Assembly: GCA_905397405.1 (NCBI GenBank)
Contig: CAJPVJ010000141.1
Coordinates: 1,252-36,524 of the forward strand
DNA from: Oppiella nova
Lineage: Eukaryota > Arthropoda > Arachnida > Sarcoptiformes > Oppiidae
Reading direction: 5' to 3'
DNA length: 35,273 bases
The notes beneath the pieces are model-generated. The model was not told where the DNA came from and searched no databases. It worked only from the letters and a program-made list of their open reading frames with translations. Positions 13,157 through 22,237 of this stretch are shown piece by piece. The stretch's first letter is position 1. Each line of letters begins with the position of its first letter. A program made the position numbers and the translations under genes.

Positions 13157-15392
13157 AGATTATATGGAAAATGTTTTTTAAAGGGGGTATTCATTCGTAT
13201 CTTCTCATACACACCCTTTTTATATAGCATTCAATGCAATCATAATTATCAACAAAATAATAAATATAATAATAATATGAACATAATAAAAATAATAACT
13301 AATTTTTATATTACGATCAAATCTGTATACACATCACTCTCGCTATAGTGTACAAACAAAAAATATATATATTATCTGATAGTTTAACAGATATTTTACA
13401 TATCGATTCACTATAAGTGGGTCTAAACTGTACGCCGAGATTGTGGTGAAAGGATGTATTGTTTTTATGTGAAAAATGTGAATAAACTACGAGATCGAGA
13501 ACTGGTGGCTAATAAAACATGCCTTTCCTTATGGTAAGCACTCTGTGCGCTGGAATTTTATTAGGATTACCACTGGTATAGAGTATAGCGAAAGAAAATA
13601 CATACGAAAAAGTAATCATAATTTGTGTCCCTTTTATGATAATGAATTGTCTCACAGAATATATTGCATAGCATTGCCATACATACCGTCACAATAGAAA
13701 GTTGATTGGATTCGTTGATGCAATTTATCGGTTTGGTTGGGCACTGGTTTCCTACCCTCCCTGTGCTTTATTGTGCTCACCGGCGACCATATAAAATGTT
13801 TTTTAAAGGGGGTATTCATTCGTATCTTCTCATACACACCCTTTTTATATAGCATTCAATGCAATCATAATTATCAACAAAATAATAAATATAATAATAA
13901 TATGAACATAATAAAAATAAAAACTAATTTTTATATTACGATCAAATCTGTATACACATCACTCTCGCTATAGTGTACAAACAAAAAATATATATATTAT
14001 CTGATAGTTTAACAGATATTTTACATATCGATTCACTATAAGTGGTGCTAAGCTGTACGCCGAGATTGCGGTGAAAGGATGTATAGTTTTTATGTGAAAA
14101 ATGTGAATAAACTACGAAATCGAGAACTGGTGGCTAATAAAACATGCCTTTCCTTATGGTAAGCACTCTGTGCGCCGGAATTTTATTAGGATTACCACTG
14201 GTATAGAGTATAGCGAAATAAAATACATACGAAAAAGTAATCATAATTTGTGTCCCTTTTATGATAATGAATTGTCTCACAGAATATATCGCATAGCATT
14301 GCCATACATACCGTCACAATAGAAAGTTGATTGGATTCGTTGATGCAATTTATCGGTTTGGTTGGGCACTGGTTTCCTACCCTCCCTGTGCTTTATTGTG
14401 CTCACCGGCGACCATATGAATTGGCGCCCGAAGTCCGCCAATAGCTATAGTATTGCAGATGTAGTGGTGATGTAGTGGTGATGGAGGGGAAGAGATTAGA
14501 TTAAAATCGATTGAATACAGAGATAGATAGAGAGAAAAAGGAGTGTTTTTTATGTCAATAAGTTTTTGTTGTCTGCAGTTTTAGTTTAGGTTTTTTTGAA
14601 ACACAGAATTTATTTTTGATGGCAAATAATATCCCAAAAGGCAACACATATACCGCATACACGAGAATATAATACACTATTGACTAGTCGTTTGATAACT
14701 GAATAAAACACAGAATATATTGTACGGCGAATAGTGTACTGACAAAAAAATCTGATGAGTTTTTTGTGTGTATTTTGTTTGCGATAATATGATATTCACA
14801 TCTCATTCAATGATCGGGTGTTTGTGTTGAAACACATAAAAACCATTACATAATAGATAGAGAGCAGTGAGAAACTGACACAAACTTGCGATCCGGGCGT
14901 GTATTTCCCAGTCAGCGATCTAACCAACACTGGTATGCGCTCTACTAAAGAGCATACCGTGCGATATGGTATGGCATATGATGTAAAAACTGTATGTCTT
15001 GTGTAAGCGTGCGTATGGGCGACAAACAGTCTCTCAAATAAATTGTTGGCATATATCGAGTATATATCGTCAATGCATAGAATTAATGCATTATTTATAT
15101 CAATAGTGTTTCGTATGAAACTTCAAACTGTTATATACCAGAGAGCCCTGTGTTTTAGGTGATAAAAGCACGGGTGATATACGGGGTATACATGTTATGT
15201 ATACATACGTGAGTTCTCTATCTATGTCTATGGGTATAAGGGATGACAAAAACTCATTTTATTTGGGGTGGAGTTGCCTCTCATTATTGAAGTCCTGATC
15301 GCTTCGAAGGCTTTGGCTTTTGACTTGAAATGTGTTTGGGTTTTGTTAGTTAAGGCACTGTTAGCTCTGCACCGGTAGAGAGAGACAGAGAC

Positions 15393-15442
<50 letters not shown>

Positions 15443-15813
15443 CTGGGAGTAAAGCTCACGGATGGACTCAAATTAATATTTGTCTCTCCATTCTTTGTCT
15501 AACATAATAGTGACTATAAGTTATGGAAAATAGGTTTTCTCTCTCCTATCATATGATGTATATTAATATCAGTGAATATAATCGACACAAAAGGCAATGT
15601 TAGCCAACTTTTGTCTTTCAATTCATGCACTCGATTAGCGTATCGATCGATAGACACACATATTATAAGATATTTCCCGTGTTTTGTATATGTGTTGCCT
15701 CTTATTAGAGGGAAAGGTATGTCATAAACGGTGCTTAATATAAAAATATATGCTATTATATAAAAAAGCAAAAAACAAAGTATTGCACTAACCTTTGGAA
15801 ACGATGGACTCAT
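1..15813 (-). CDS. SASH1: SASH1-like SLY/SH3/SAM scaffold protein (3' end outside window)
   Basis: Cytoplasmic-to-nuclear signalling scaffold of the SLY family (SASH1/SASH3/SAMSN1). Proposed coding exons: 15813-15793, 14444-14312, 10562-9328, 9096-8664, 8131-7959, 7332-6300 and 244 to beyond 1. All junctions agree in phase and use GT-AG, giving about 1090 residues in the window. Order: N-terminal region, Ser-rich stretch with a basic KKRRKR cluster, SLY-type segment (MRTKGLYKNVKRRFSSV), proline run, RGPF-x-GYAKAITDCTPCPYY start of the SH3, RGDVISII SH3 core, His run (about 730-736), SAM domain (about 793-856), Ser/Thr-rich tail. RGPF, D-x-TP-x-PY, GTW-x-G and FKF follow vertebrate SASH proteins. 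The second SAM domain of SASH1 is not in the window. The 5' end (exons 1-2) is the least certain part. The family is known for TLR/NF-kB and actin-linked signalling; the role here is inferred. Confidence 0.85.
657..935. repeat. Exact 139-bp direct repeat split by a single N
   Basis: Bases 657-795 recur identically at 797-935, with the only ambiguous base (N) at 796 between them. This is the pattern of two contig ends joined without merging their overlap, so it is probably an assembly artefact rather than a biological duplication. Confidence 0.95.
1313..1567. repeat. Exact 127-bp direct repeat separated by one base
   Basis: Bases 1313-1439 recur identically at 1441-1567 with a lone A at 1440. 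The identical part is 127 bases, the same length and one-base spacing as the repeat inside the F-box gene. Confidence 0.92.
2296..2335. repeat. (GA)20 microsatellite
   Basis: Uninterrupted GA dinucleotide run inside the large SASH1-like intron. An open frame through it encodes only an Arg-Glu run and is not a gene. Confidence 0.98.
4961..4988. repeat. (AG)14 microsatellite
   Basis: Uninterrupted AG dinucleotide run in the large SASH1-like intron. Confidence 0.98.
6300..7332 (-). CDS. SASH1: SASH1-like gene, exon 6: SH3 core, His run, SAM domain
   Basis: Acceptor CCCAG precedes AGG at 7332; the GTAAGAG donor follows base 6300. It encodes the SH3 core (RGDVISII, GTWVGMANGRIGHFKF), a linker with seven consecutive His, a Cys/His-rich stretch, and a SAM domain (RPLTLNDIKQVI ... 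IYGYSDLKVLAHIE ... HRLLTITRLLRDYY). The SAM matches the first SAM of SASH1 in order and spacing. A polar tail follows. It ends in phase 1, matching the two-base start at 244. Confidence 0.92.
7333..7958 (-). other. Intron of SASH1-like gene
   Basis: 626 bp, AT-rich, between the two SH3-coding exons. It starts GTACAG and ends CCCAG on the minus strand. I see no other feature in it. Confidence 0.85.
7959..8131 (-). CDS. SASH1: SASH1-like gene, exon 5: start of SH3
   Basis: 57 complete codons with acceptor GATAG and donor GTACAG. RGPFIGYAKAITDCTPCPYY aligns with the RGPFCGRARVHTDFTPSPY block that opens the SH3 of SASH proteins; ALPFK leads directly into RGDVISII of the next exon in phase 0. A 14-bp inverted repeat lies just upstream in the intron (8167-8180 / 8232-8245). 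Confidence 0.9.
8167..8245. repeat. Perfect 14-bp inverted repeat, 51-nt loop
   Basis: TTTAGACCTGAACT at 8167-8180 is the exact reverse complement of AGTTCAGGTCTAAA at 8232-8245. It lies 36-114 bases from the acceptor of the SH3-start exon, within the intron. Confidence 0.9.
8385..8429. repeat. Short partial tandem repeat (26-bp unit)
   Basis: The segment AGGGTATTGAATGGGAAATA at 8385 recurs almost at once from 8411 (first 19 bases). Replication-slippage style duplication in an intron. Confidence 0.85.
8664..9096 (-). CDS. SASH1: SASH1-like gene, exon 4: SLY segment and proline run
   Basis: Begins RSQSQCRPSDES after a pyrimidine-rich acceptor (CATACCAG) and ends in a GTATGT donor, phase 1. 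MRTKGLYKNVKRRFSSV resembles the basic SLY motif that precedes the SH3 in vertebrate SASH proteins. It is followed by a dense proline stretch (EEPPPPPSSPPPTPPPIP) likely to bind SH3 or WW domains, then an acidic SIEDSGCGSS tail. The intron to exon 3 is only 231 bp. Confidence 0.8.
9328..10562 (-). CDS. SASH1: SASH1-like gene, exon 3: long Ser-rich region with nuclear-localisation-like motif
   Basis: Large 1235-base exon, open throughout. Acceptor TAATTTAG at 10564-10563; the donor GTAAGT begins at 9327. Reading past the donor gives only a few more codons before a stop at 9298-9300, which is intronic in this model. It carries RSLSEPNLL, a 14-3-3-type R-x-x-S-x-P site, and KPEPKKRRKRQMNR, a typical basic nuclear-localisation motif. 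The rest is low-complexity Ser/Asp/Asn-rich sequence, probably disordered. Confidence 0.8.
12361..12398. repeat. (GA)19 microsatellite
   Basis: Uninterrupted GA run in an intron. Confidence 0.98.
12992..13029. repeat. (GA)19 microsatellite, left arm of inverted pair
   Basis: GA run that faces a (CT)20 run 86 bases to the right, so the two arms can base-pair over nearly 40 bp. Confidence 0.98.
13116..13155. repeat. (CT)20 microsatellite, right arm of inverted pair
   Basis: The only long CT-oriented run on this strand in the window; complementary to the GA run at 12992-13029. It ends a few bases before copy A of the 625-bp duplication. Confidence 0.98.
13168..14417. repeat. 625-bp tandem duplication carrying a SASH1-like exon
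   Basis: Copy A (13168-13792) and copy B (13793-14417) abut directly with no net length difference. By eye I count about ten substitutions, all in non-coding sequence; the 106 exon bases (13687-13792 and 14312-14417) are identical. Copy A keeps the GTATGT donor but lacks the first 27 exon bases and the natural acceptor. It may be a true exon duplication or two haplotypes laid end to end. Confidence 0.92.
13687..13792 (-). pseudogene. Partial duplicate of SASH1-like exon 2
   Basis: Encodes the same residues from IWSPVSTIKH to FYCDG as the exon at 14444-14312 and has the same GTATGT donor. Its 5' part, including the acceptor, is replaced by the repeat junction. The open frame does extend upstream to 13855 but no good acceptor is visible, so I expect it to be skipped or non-functional. 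Confidence 0.6.
14312..14444 (-). CDS. SASH1: SASH1-like gene, exon 2 (complete copy)
   Basis: A 44-codon exon beginning LLADFGRQFIWSPVSTIKH and ending FYCDG. The acceptor follows a pyrimidine-rich tract (minus-strand ...CTATAG) and the donor is GTATGT. It ends in phase 1, matching the two-base start of the next exon at 10562, so the junction codon is GGT. Its last 106 bases occur again, unchanged, in the upstream-lying repeat copy at 13687-13792. Confidence 0.6.
14882..14955 (-). repeat. Possible tRNA-derived SINE relic
   Basis: On the minus strand the text GTTGGTTAGATCGCTGACTG followed by GCCCGGATCGCAAGT resembles the D-arm/anticodon region and a decayed T-loop (GGGTTCGAATCC) of tRNA-derived SINEs. 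The stems do not fold into a proper cloverleaf, so it is not a functional tRNA gene. Confidence 0.25.
15377..15440. repeat. (GA)n microsatellite with GACA interruptions
   Basis: 64-bp purine tract, mostly AG repeats with interspersed ACAG units, ending in a clean (AG) run. Confidence 0.97.
15793..15813 (-). CDS. SASH1: SASH1-like gene, proposed first coding exon
   Basis: Seven codons (MSPSFPK) from an ATG in good context (A at -3, G at +4), followed at once by a GTTAGT donor. The exon ends in phase 0 and so does the start of the next proposed exon. An in-frame stop lies shortly upstream, so this ATG would be the first. Very short, so it rests only on the start context, the donor and phase agreement. 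Confidence 0.4.
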
Positions 15814-17246
15814 TTTCAATGCATCACTATTTCACTATAAAAAGCCAAAAACACTGCAAACATTAAATTGTCAATACTTTGTACACACTTTTCGGATGAA
15901 TATTAAATCATTTGTGTGTTTTTCAAACACAGTATGAGTGGATGGGAAGTAGAAATTAATTAAATAGTTTATTCCACTTCACTATACAAAGTAATTCACT
16001 GTATATTTCTTACATAACATATAGAGTAATACAGTATTTCATGTCTAAAGTGCTGACAATTCATAACATAAAGAGTATATAACCGTATATTTCTCTCGCT
16101 ATATATTCCTTAAGGGTTTTTATTATACACTTTAGGCGCACATCAAGTGATCTTTCACTACATATAACTTGAAACGAAAATTTTTGCTCACAATTTTTGT
16201 TATTTATTTTTACTCACACTTTTATATACTGTGTACTCTTATCTGACTCTCACTACCACTTCCATCACTTTGGCATTCAATACAATTTGATAACATTAAC
16301 TCTTGATTGAGAAAATACGTACAAACTTATGGTCGGCACTGGAGTTATGGTACAGTTTTATGGATATATTTTTCGTAGACTTTGCAAACGTTTGATGTGT
16401 AGTACGATATATATTTGCAGTGTATTAAGTGTATAACAGTTTGATTTTCTCGGCAAATACTACAATATATATGACGAGTAGCACCGAAAAAAGTTCAATT
16501 GAATGGATGATTCAGTTGTATATATAATATTTGGCGAACAAATTATAAGAGATAGGAATCACTGTTTGCTGTGATATACCAGTGCTGTTGGAGTAGAGTT
16601 TGAGGGCTGGACTGACACCACACACGAGTGGAAAGCACTTATAAATCTCTCGTAAATCGCAAACTCATCGCCAGTTGCTATTCATTACCAGTTAATGCAC
16701 TAAAATAAATGATAAAAACTTCAAACTGATGGCTATATTTGACTCTTTAAAGAGTGATTACAATATAAACTCAGAAAAAGCTATTCTTACGAGTCATTCA
16801 TACAAATTCTTTACTATTTATTATTATTATTAACAAAATAATGATTTTAAAAATAAAAATCTTTAAATAAAAATCTTGTTTTAATTCACTCGCAATCGAT
16901 AAGAGAATATAAACTAAAACCTGAATACATATTAAAGCAAACAAATGATGAATGAATTACGAATGCATAGAGAAGTCAGTGTTTTATCTCACGTTTAGAT
17001 GACTTTTAGACAACACATTCACTGCCAGACTGTATGAGCTTTGGATTGTGTTTGGAGTAGCCTTTAAACCACTGACTGCTTCACCACTACTCGCATAGAG
17101 TTTCCATACAATTGGTTATAATAGGATAGAAAAACTTGATTTGAAACCAACCGAAACTTTAATACAAAAACTAGACTTTTCCACACATTTACTCATATCT
17201 TATATACTTGTGGTAAACATTGAGCTGTGATTTGAATATACGGTGT

Positions 17247-17276
17247 GTATGGTATGGTATGGTATGGTATGGTATG
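17247..17276. repeat. (GTATG)6 pentanucleotide repeat
   Basis: Six exact copies of the unit GTATG followed by GAAA. Microsatellite in intergenic DNA. Confidence 0.97.
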
Positions 17277-17317
17277 GAAAGAGAGGGCAACTGTAGCCCA
17301 ACCACTCATTCACAAGT

Positions 17318-17368
17318 GTTGGTGCGATTTGAACGCCGAGAGGGATGTAGAAGACTGACGGCTACTCG
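17318..17368 (-). repeat. Possible tRNA-derived SINE relic
   Basis: The minus strand reads GCCGTCAGTCTTCTACATCC, then GGCGTTCAAATCGC, which resembles an anticodon arm followed by a T-loop of the GTTCRAAT type. No complete cloverleaf and no poly-A tail is evident. Confidence 0.25.
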
Positions 17369-18596
17369 TATTGACACAAATTAAACAAAACAACAACAAA
17401 AAAGTCCATCAAAAGTACAAATGAATCGAGAGATTGGGATTGGGATCGAGATAGGGATTGGTAGGCATAGGGAGAGTGTATTTAAAGACTTGAAAACACT
17501 GCTAATCGCGTGTGTATTGTATATCCAGACATAGATATCTTAAGGGAGATTACAAATTATAATGAACTGTTTCACTAAAAAGCATTAACCACTAAATAAA
17601 TGTTGCGCTAATAATATGTTAATTAAAGTTTACAAATGAGAACAACATATATATTTAGCGTGTATTTTAAAAATAGTTAAATAGTTGGAGAGAAATACAA
17701 TTCTCACAATATTCTTGACTCCATAGAGATCTCTAAGTCTGTGTTTTGAATAATAAATGAATTAATATTTTTTTTGTTATGCATTTTGGTATTTGCGAGT
17801 TATTCTTGACTTTTGAACAAATATTTATATTTGTCTCGGAATAACAGATTATACACTAGTATTTGAAATGTACAAAGTATTGTACATTCTAACGGGTAGT
17901 ATACGTGAAATACATGTCAAATCTACACCTCTATTGTAAAACAATATAAAATAATATTTTCACAAACAAACACTTGAATTGATTATATTGTTCACTATAT
18001 AGGGAAATAAATATAAATATTTAAATTTTTAAAGAAATTAATATCTACATTTAAAAATAAAAATTAGCAAACAATTATGCCACTAGACAATGAGTCTAAT
18101 GTTGTTCACATATTATGAATTGTGTACTTAAGATATGAATTATAATATGAATATTTGGATTGTCTCTGGAATGTACCACAAATTACTGTACTGTAGTAAA
18201 TTACATATCATACTCTATAAAGGGCTATATATATTATTTACCAAAAAAGGTTTATGGTATTCATCATGACTTGCATTGCAATGTCTGCCACACAAATGTA
18301 TTCACAAATATAATACTCATAATACAATAATAACTCACAAATTCTGGATTACATTCGCTGCTAAATCTAATATTTCCTTAAAATTGCATTAAATAACACA
18401 CAAAAGAGTCATTAGATATGTGTACCAGAAGTTCATCACAATTGCCGATAGAGATGACTATTAATACACACTTGTGTTGAGAAATATATTTTTCGTACAG
18501 TAATTGAATCGTAAAATTTATTTTTATGATTAGGTATTGAGACGAAGTCTTAAAAATATTTTCTCTAATAAAAACCTTTTGATCCAATTGTAAGCC

Positions 18597-18690
18597 GACC
18601 AGAGAGGAGATGTCTTCACTTCCAGTCTTCCCCTCCCGTTCCCCAGTAGTGGTACTTAATATGTGCTGTAATTCTGTATTATTAGACAAA
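18597..18690 (-). other. Weak candidate exon of unknown gene
   Basis: An island of higher GC in AT-rich surroundings, open in one minus-strand frame (HILSTTTGEREGKTGSEDIS and onward to LDQK). An AG lies upstream and a poor donor (GTTTTT) follows. It could be an upstream exon of the SASH1-like gene, but no similarity supports that. Confidence 0.2.
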
Positions 18691-19559
18691 TATTATTACA
18701 GATTTTTTACAAGTCATACAAACATATTATATAACAAGTGATTGTGTGTTGAGAGTCAAGGAATTCGCCGATAATATCAATAATGATAGTAATAATTGTG
18801 AAAGAAGTCCATTATATTTCATGGAAAGGGCTTTCCATTCATTCAAAACTATAGTCAAAACATTTTTTGGTTGAAAAGCGGCCCAAAATTGCCAATACTT
18901 TGGAGCGAAGTGAAGAACTTCTGGCTATAAATGAATGAGACATTCAATGACTTATATATTTGTAATACACAAAAAACACGAAGTTTTACTCACAATTGAT
19001 TTCTCACACTATGTTATCCAAGAATCACAAACATTTCCAAAAGTACACTAAAGCTTTCATATAGTGTACAATTGTGGTCACAAACACTTTTAAAATAAAT
19101 TTATTTAATTAAAATAAATTATTTAATTTGAAAACATTTAAAGATATTTGTGTAATTCTCTTAAACTTAATATTTTAAATGACACTGTACAAAGTTGATA
19201 CTATCATAGTATTGGTTTTATTGCGGGCTATTACTGTAGGGATAGAATAAATATTTTTATATAAAGCAAAAAACTTTGACTGAAAACTTTTTTGTCTGTA
19301 TTTCAAGTGCAGAGTCTCTGAAATAAACACAAAATCTCTTTCTCTTTGGCTTCTGATTCGAGACCGAAGAGTACTTTTCGAGAGACACTTGTGTTCAGTG
19401 TTTCAGTGGAGACGTTATATTCAAAAAGGTCTCTTCAGTAATGAAAAAATAGATTTTTGATTATATTTTTTGTAGAGATCCGGTGCTCCGAGTGAGTGAG
19501 TGTCAGAGCGAGACATACAGAGACAGAGATTGAGAGTGAGTGAGTACGGAGAGAGATAG

Positions 19560-19564
<5 letters not shown>

Positions 19565-19597
<33 letters not shown>
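19565..19597. repeat. (GA)n microsatellite in a purine-rich region
   Basis: Clean GA run within a longer purine-rich patch (about 19490-19600) with GAGTGAGTGAG and GAGAGAT motifs. GAGA-type elements are common near arthropod promoters, so this could be regulatory; that is speculative. Confidence 0.9.
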
Positions 19598-19600
<3 letters not shown>

Positions 19601-20921
19601 GCGATAGAGTGGTCACGCCTGACATACCAAATACAATCTGCCGGTGCTCTTCACTTGACGGCCATAGACTCTACTACTCAACGATACACTCCGTAATAGT
19701 TAGCTATCATTAAACACAAACTCCTATACCTTATAAAAGTGATCATAAAACCGATGTGTTTGACGCCAAATATTCGGGAATTTTAATCATTGAATTTAAA
19801 TTATGCATATAATCTCATGAAATATGATTTCTTGAATGAAAAATAACACTTAATTGTTATTCATATAAAATACGTGATTAATATGGCGTTTGGCGTAACG
19901 AAAGTCATTGGAAAATAATTTTCGCAAAACTTTTTTTTTGTTCACTTTTCGGATAATCTTTGTTTCACTGAAGGTTTTCATATAAATTATTATTTTTATG
20001 ACGAGTTTTCGCTTATTATGTATTAAAACGCTATTTTCATAACTATTCACAGGTTTTCAAACAATATTCATTATTACTCAACAAAAAATCATTTAAAAAG
20101 TGTTTATTTCGCACAAAAACTCTTATTTTTATGAACAACACAATCGGAAAACAGTTTCAAAAAGTTTTAAATTCATTTTCGTCATAAATATCTCACATAT
20201 TGTATTGTATTTGAATTGAATTGAAAGTCAAGTGTTATTCTCGCAAAAAACAGTTAACAATAACTATAACTACAAAAGTGTGGTTTAAATGGTGTTCACA
20301 ATTCACTTATAATAGGTTTATGGCCTCAAAAAACTCATTCATTTAATTCCGTATGACTTTTGCTATAGTTTTAGTTATATTAATGTGATTTATTTAAGGA
20401 GAGCACCGGTATTAAGAGCACCGAGAGTTTTATGCATATAAATGATTGTAAACGGATTTGAATTGTTTTTAAATCCTTAAAATAAATATAATACATTGTA
20501 AATGGTTTTAGTATTTTATTTTAATATAAAACTTATTTATAAATATAAACTCAACACAAAAAACAATTAGCTTTCAAAATGCAATGAAAAACTATGGCTT
20601 AAAATAATGGCTAAAATAACAAAAAATTCAATAAAACTTCATTTTCTTGTTATTATTTTTTTAAACAAAAATATAATTTTCAAAAATAATTTTTATTACA
20701 ATTGAAAGTTTAATACATAGATGAGCAGTGAATCCCACGACCTGTACAGTGAACTCTCGGTATTGTGTACTAAACATGTTTTATTTAAATAACTTTTATT
20801 TTTATGAATAAATATTCATATTTTATTATTTCTACACTTAAACGAGTTGTTAGTATTGTTTGTAAGTTAGAAAGTGTTCAATACTGTAATCATTGGTTAA
20901 CTAAATTTATAACGAGTGTTC

Positions 20922-21182
20922 ACTATAAAAACATTACTATTGTATTGTTATCATACATATTATGTAAAAGTTATGAACATTATATTGCTTTCACTTCAAT
21001 TGTAACAACTATTGAAGCGATGATACGATTTGCGATGAAAAACTTATTTTTNACTATAAAAACATTACTATTGTATTGTTATCATACATATTATGTAAAA
21101 GTTATGAACATTATATTGCTTTCACTTCAATTGTAACAACTATTGAAGCGATGATACGATTTGCGATGAAAAACTTATTTTT
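20922..21182. repeat. Exact 130-bp direct repeat split by a single N
   Basis: Bases 20922-21051 recur identically at 21053-21182 around the N at 21052. Same signature as 657-935 and best read as an unmerged contig overlap. Confidence 0.95.
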
Positions 21183-22237
21183 CTCACAATTTCTGAGCAG
21201 ATAAGCAAAAAATGATTATTTGCTAGAAAATTGTTTTTACGCCAAAAAAGCGATTCTCTCATTGTATTTGACAACAGAAAATGATTAGAAAATATAAATT
21301 ATCAAAACTTGAAATTATTTTTCATAAATAGAAACTTATTTTGTGCCCAAAAATGGAAAGTTTTTGAACAATAAAATAGAAAATTATGTTAAGTTTGCAC
21401 AAAAAATTGTTAAACAAAACTTCGTGTCGTATAAAAAAGTATTAAAAGAGTTATATTTATATAAAAATTACTTTTTATATAAAAATCCTTTTTATATAAA
21501 TATATTTTTCCATAAATACTTCCATAAGCAGACATTTTGATGAAAAATCTATTTATTATTTTAATTGCAATTATAAATAAAACTTATAATTACTTTAATC
21601 TATAAAAATAAATCCATTTAATAAATAAAAACATTTAAACTATACTTTATAATAAAATTCAGAGCAAAATAATAAGTTTACGGAAAAAACACAAATAAAA
21701 CAAACAAATTATAACAAAAATGTTGATCCCTTGTAAGACATATTTAGAAATAAGTTTATGGTTTCATTAGGAATAAAACTATATTTTCTAAGTTTTAAAG
21801 TATTACATGAATAATATGTAAAGAATGTAGGATTTGAATACAATATTCATAAATTCATTTGTTAAGTTTTAATCATATTGTTTAGCCAATGATATGCATT
21901 AGACTAATTTAGTTCACAAAATATTATACCGGTAGTTATACATATGAATAAAACTACACAATTTAGATATCACAGTTACTATCAGTGATCGTGATTCACA
22001 AAAAACATAGTGTGTAATCTTACTAATCATGGCACTTTTATAATGTTACTGCAGTTACACAACAGTTAGCCTTATATTGCACTACAATTTGTCACTTCAT
22101 GCTTGTAATCAGTATTTTCTTATCATATTTAATGTGTAATATTAATATACAGAATAACAGTGTATAATAAAAATAATAATTGAATGTCAAATAAGTGATC
22201 AGGGCAACATTACTAAATCACATCGGTTTGTGCCATA

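Larger units (their letters stand above)
10563..14311 (-). other. Intron of SASH1-like gene (3.7 kb)
   Basis: Runs from GTATGT (14311) to TTTAG (10563). Mostly AT-rich. It holds (GA)19 at 12361-12398, a (GA)19/(CT)20 inverted pair at 12992-13155, a small GC-richer hairpin-forming patch at 11900-12020, and copy A of the 625-bp duplication with a partial second copy of exon 2. Confidence 0.6.
14445..15792 (-). other. Proposed intron 1 of SASH1-like gene
   Basis: GTTAGT (15792) to CTATAG (14445). AT-rich with a (GA)-rich tract at 15377-15440 and a possible tRNA-like relic at 14882-14955. No coding region seen. Confidence 0.4.
15814..22237. other. Gene-poor AT-rich stretch between SASH1-like and actin genes
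   Basis: Nothing here is a convincing gene. It contains a GTATG pentamer array (17247-17276), a possible tRNA-like relic (17318-17368), a weak exon candidate (18597-18690, minus), a GA-rich region (19470-19600) and an N with identical flanks at 21052. Promoters for the SASH1-like gene (minus) and the actin gene (plus) should lie inside, but I cannot place them. Confidence 0.6.

Noticed and set aside
18728-18928. About 65-codon open stretch on the minus strand after an AG
   Set aside because: No start codon at its head, no clear donor, and no family resemblance.
19850-20050. 66-codon Lys/Ile-rich open frame
   Set aside because: Composition is that of AT-rich random sequence; no splice or domain support.
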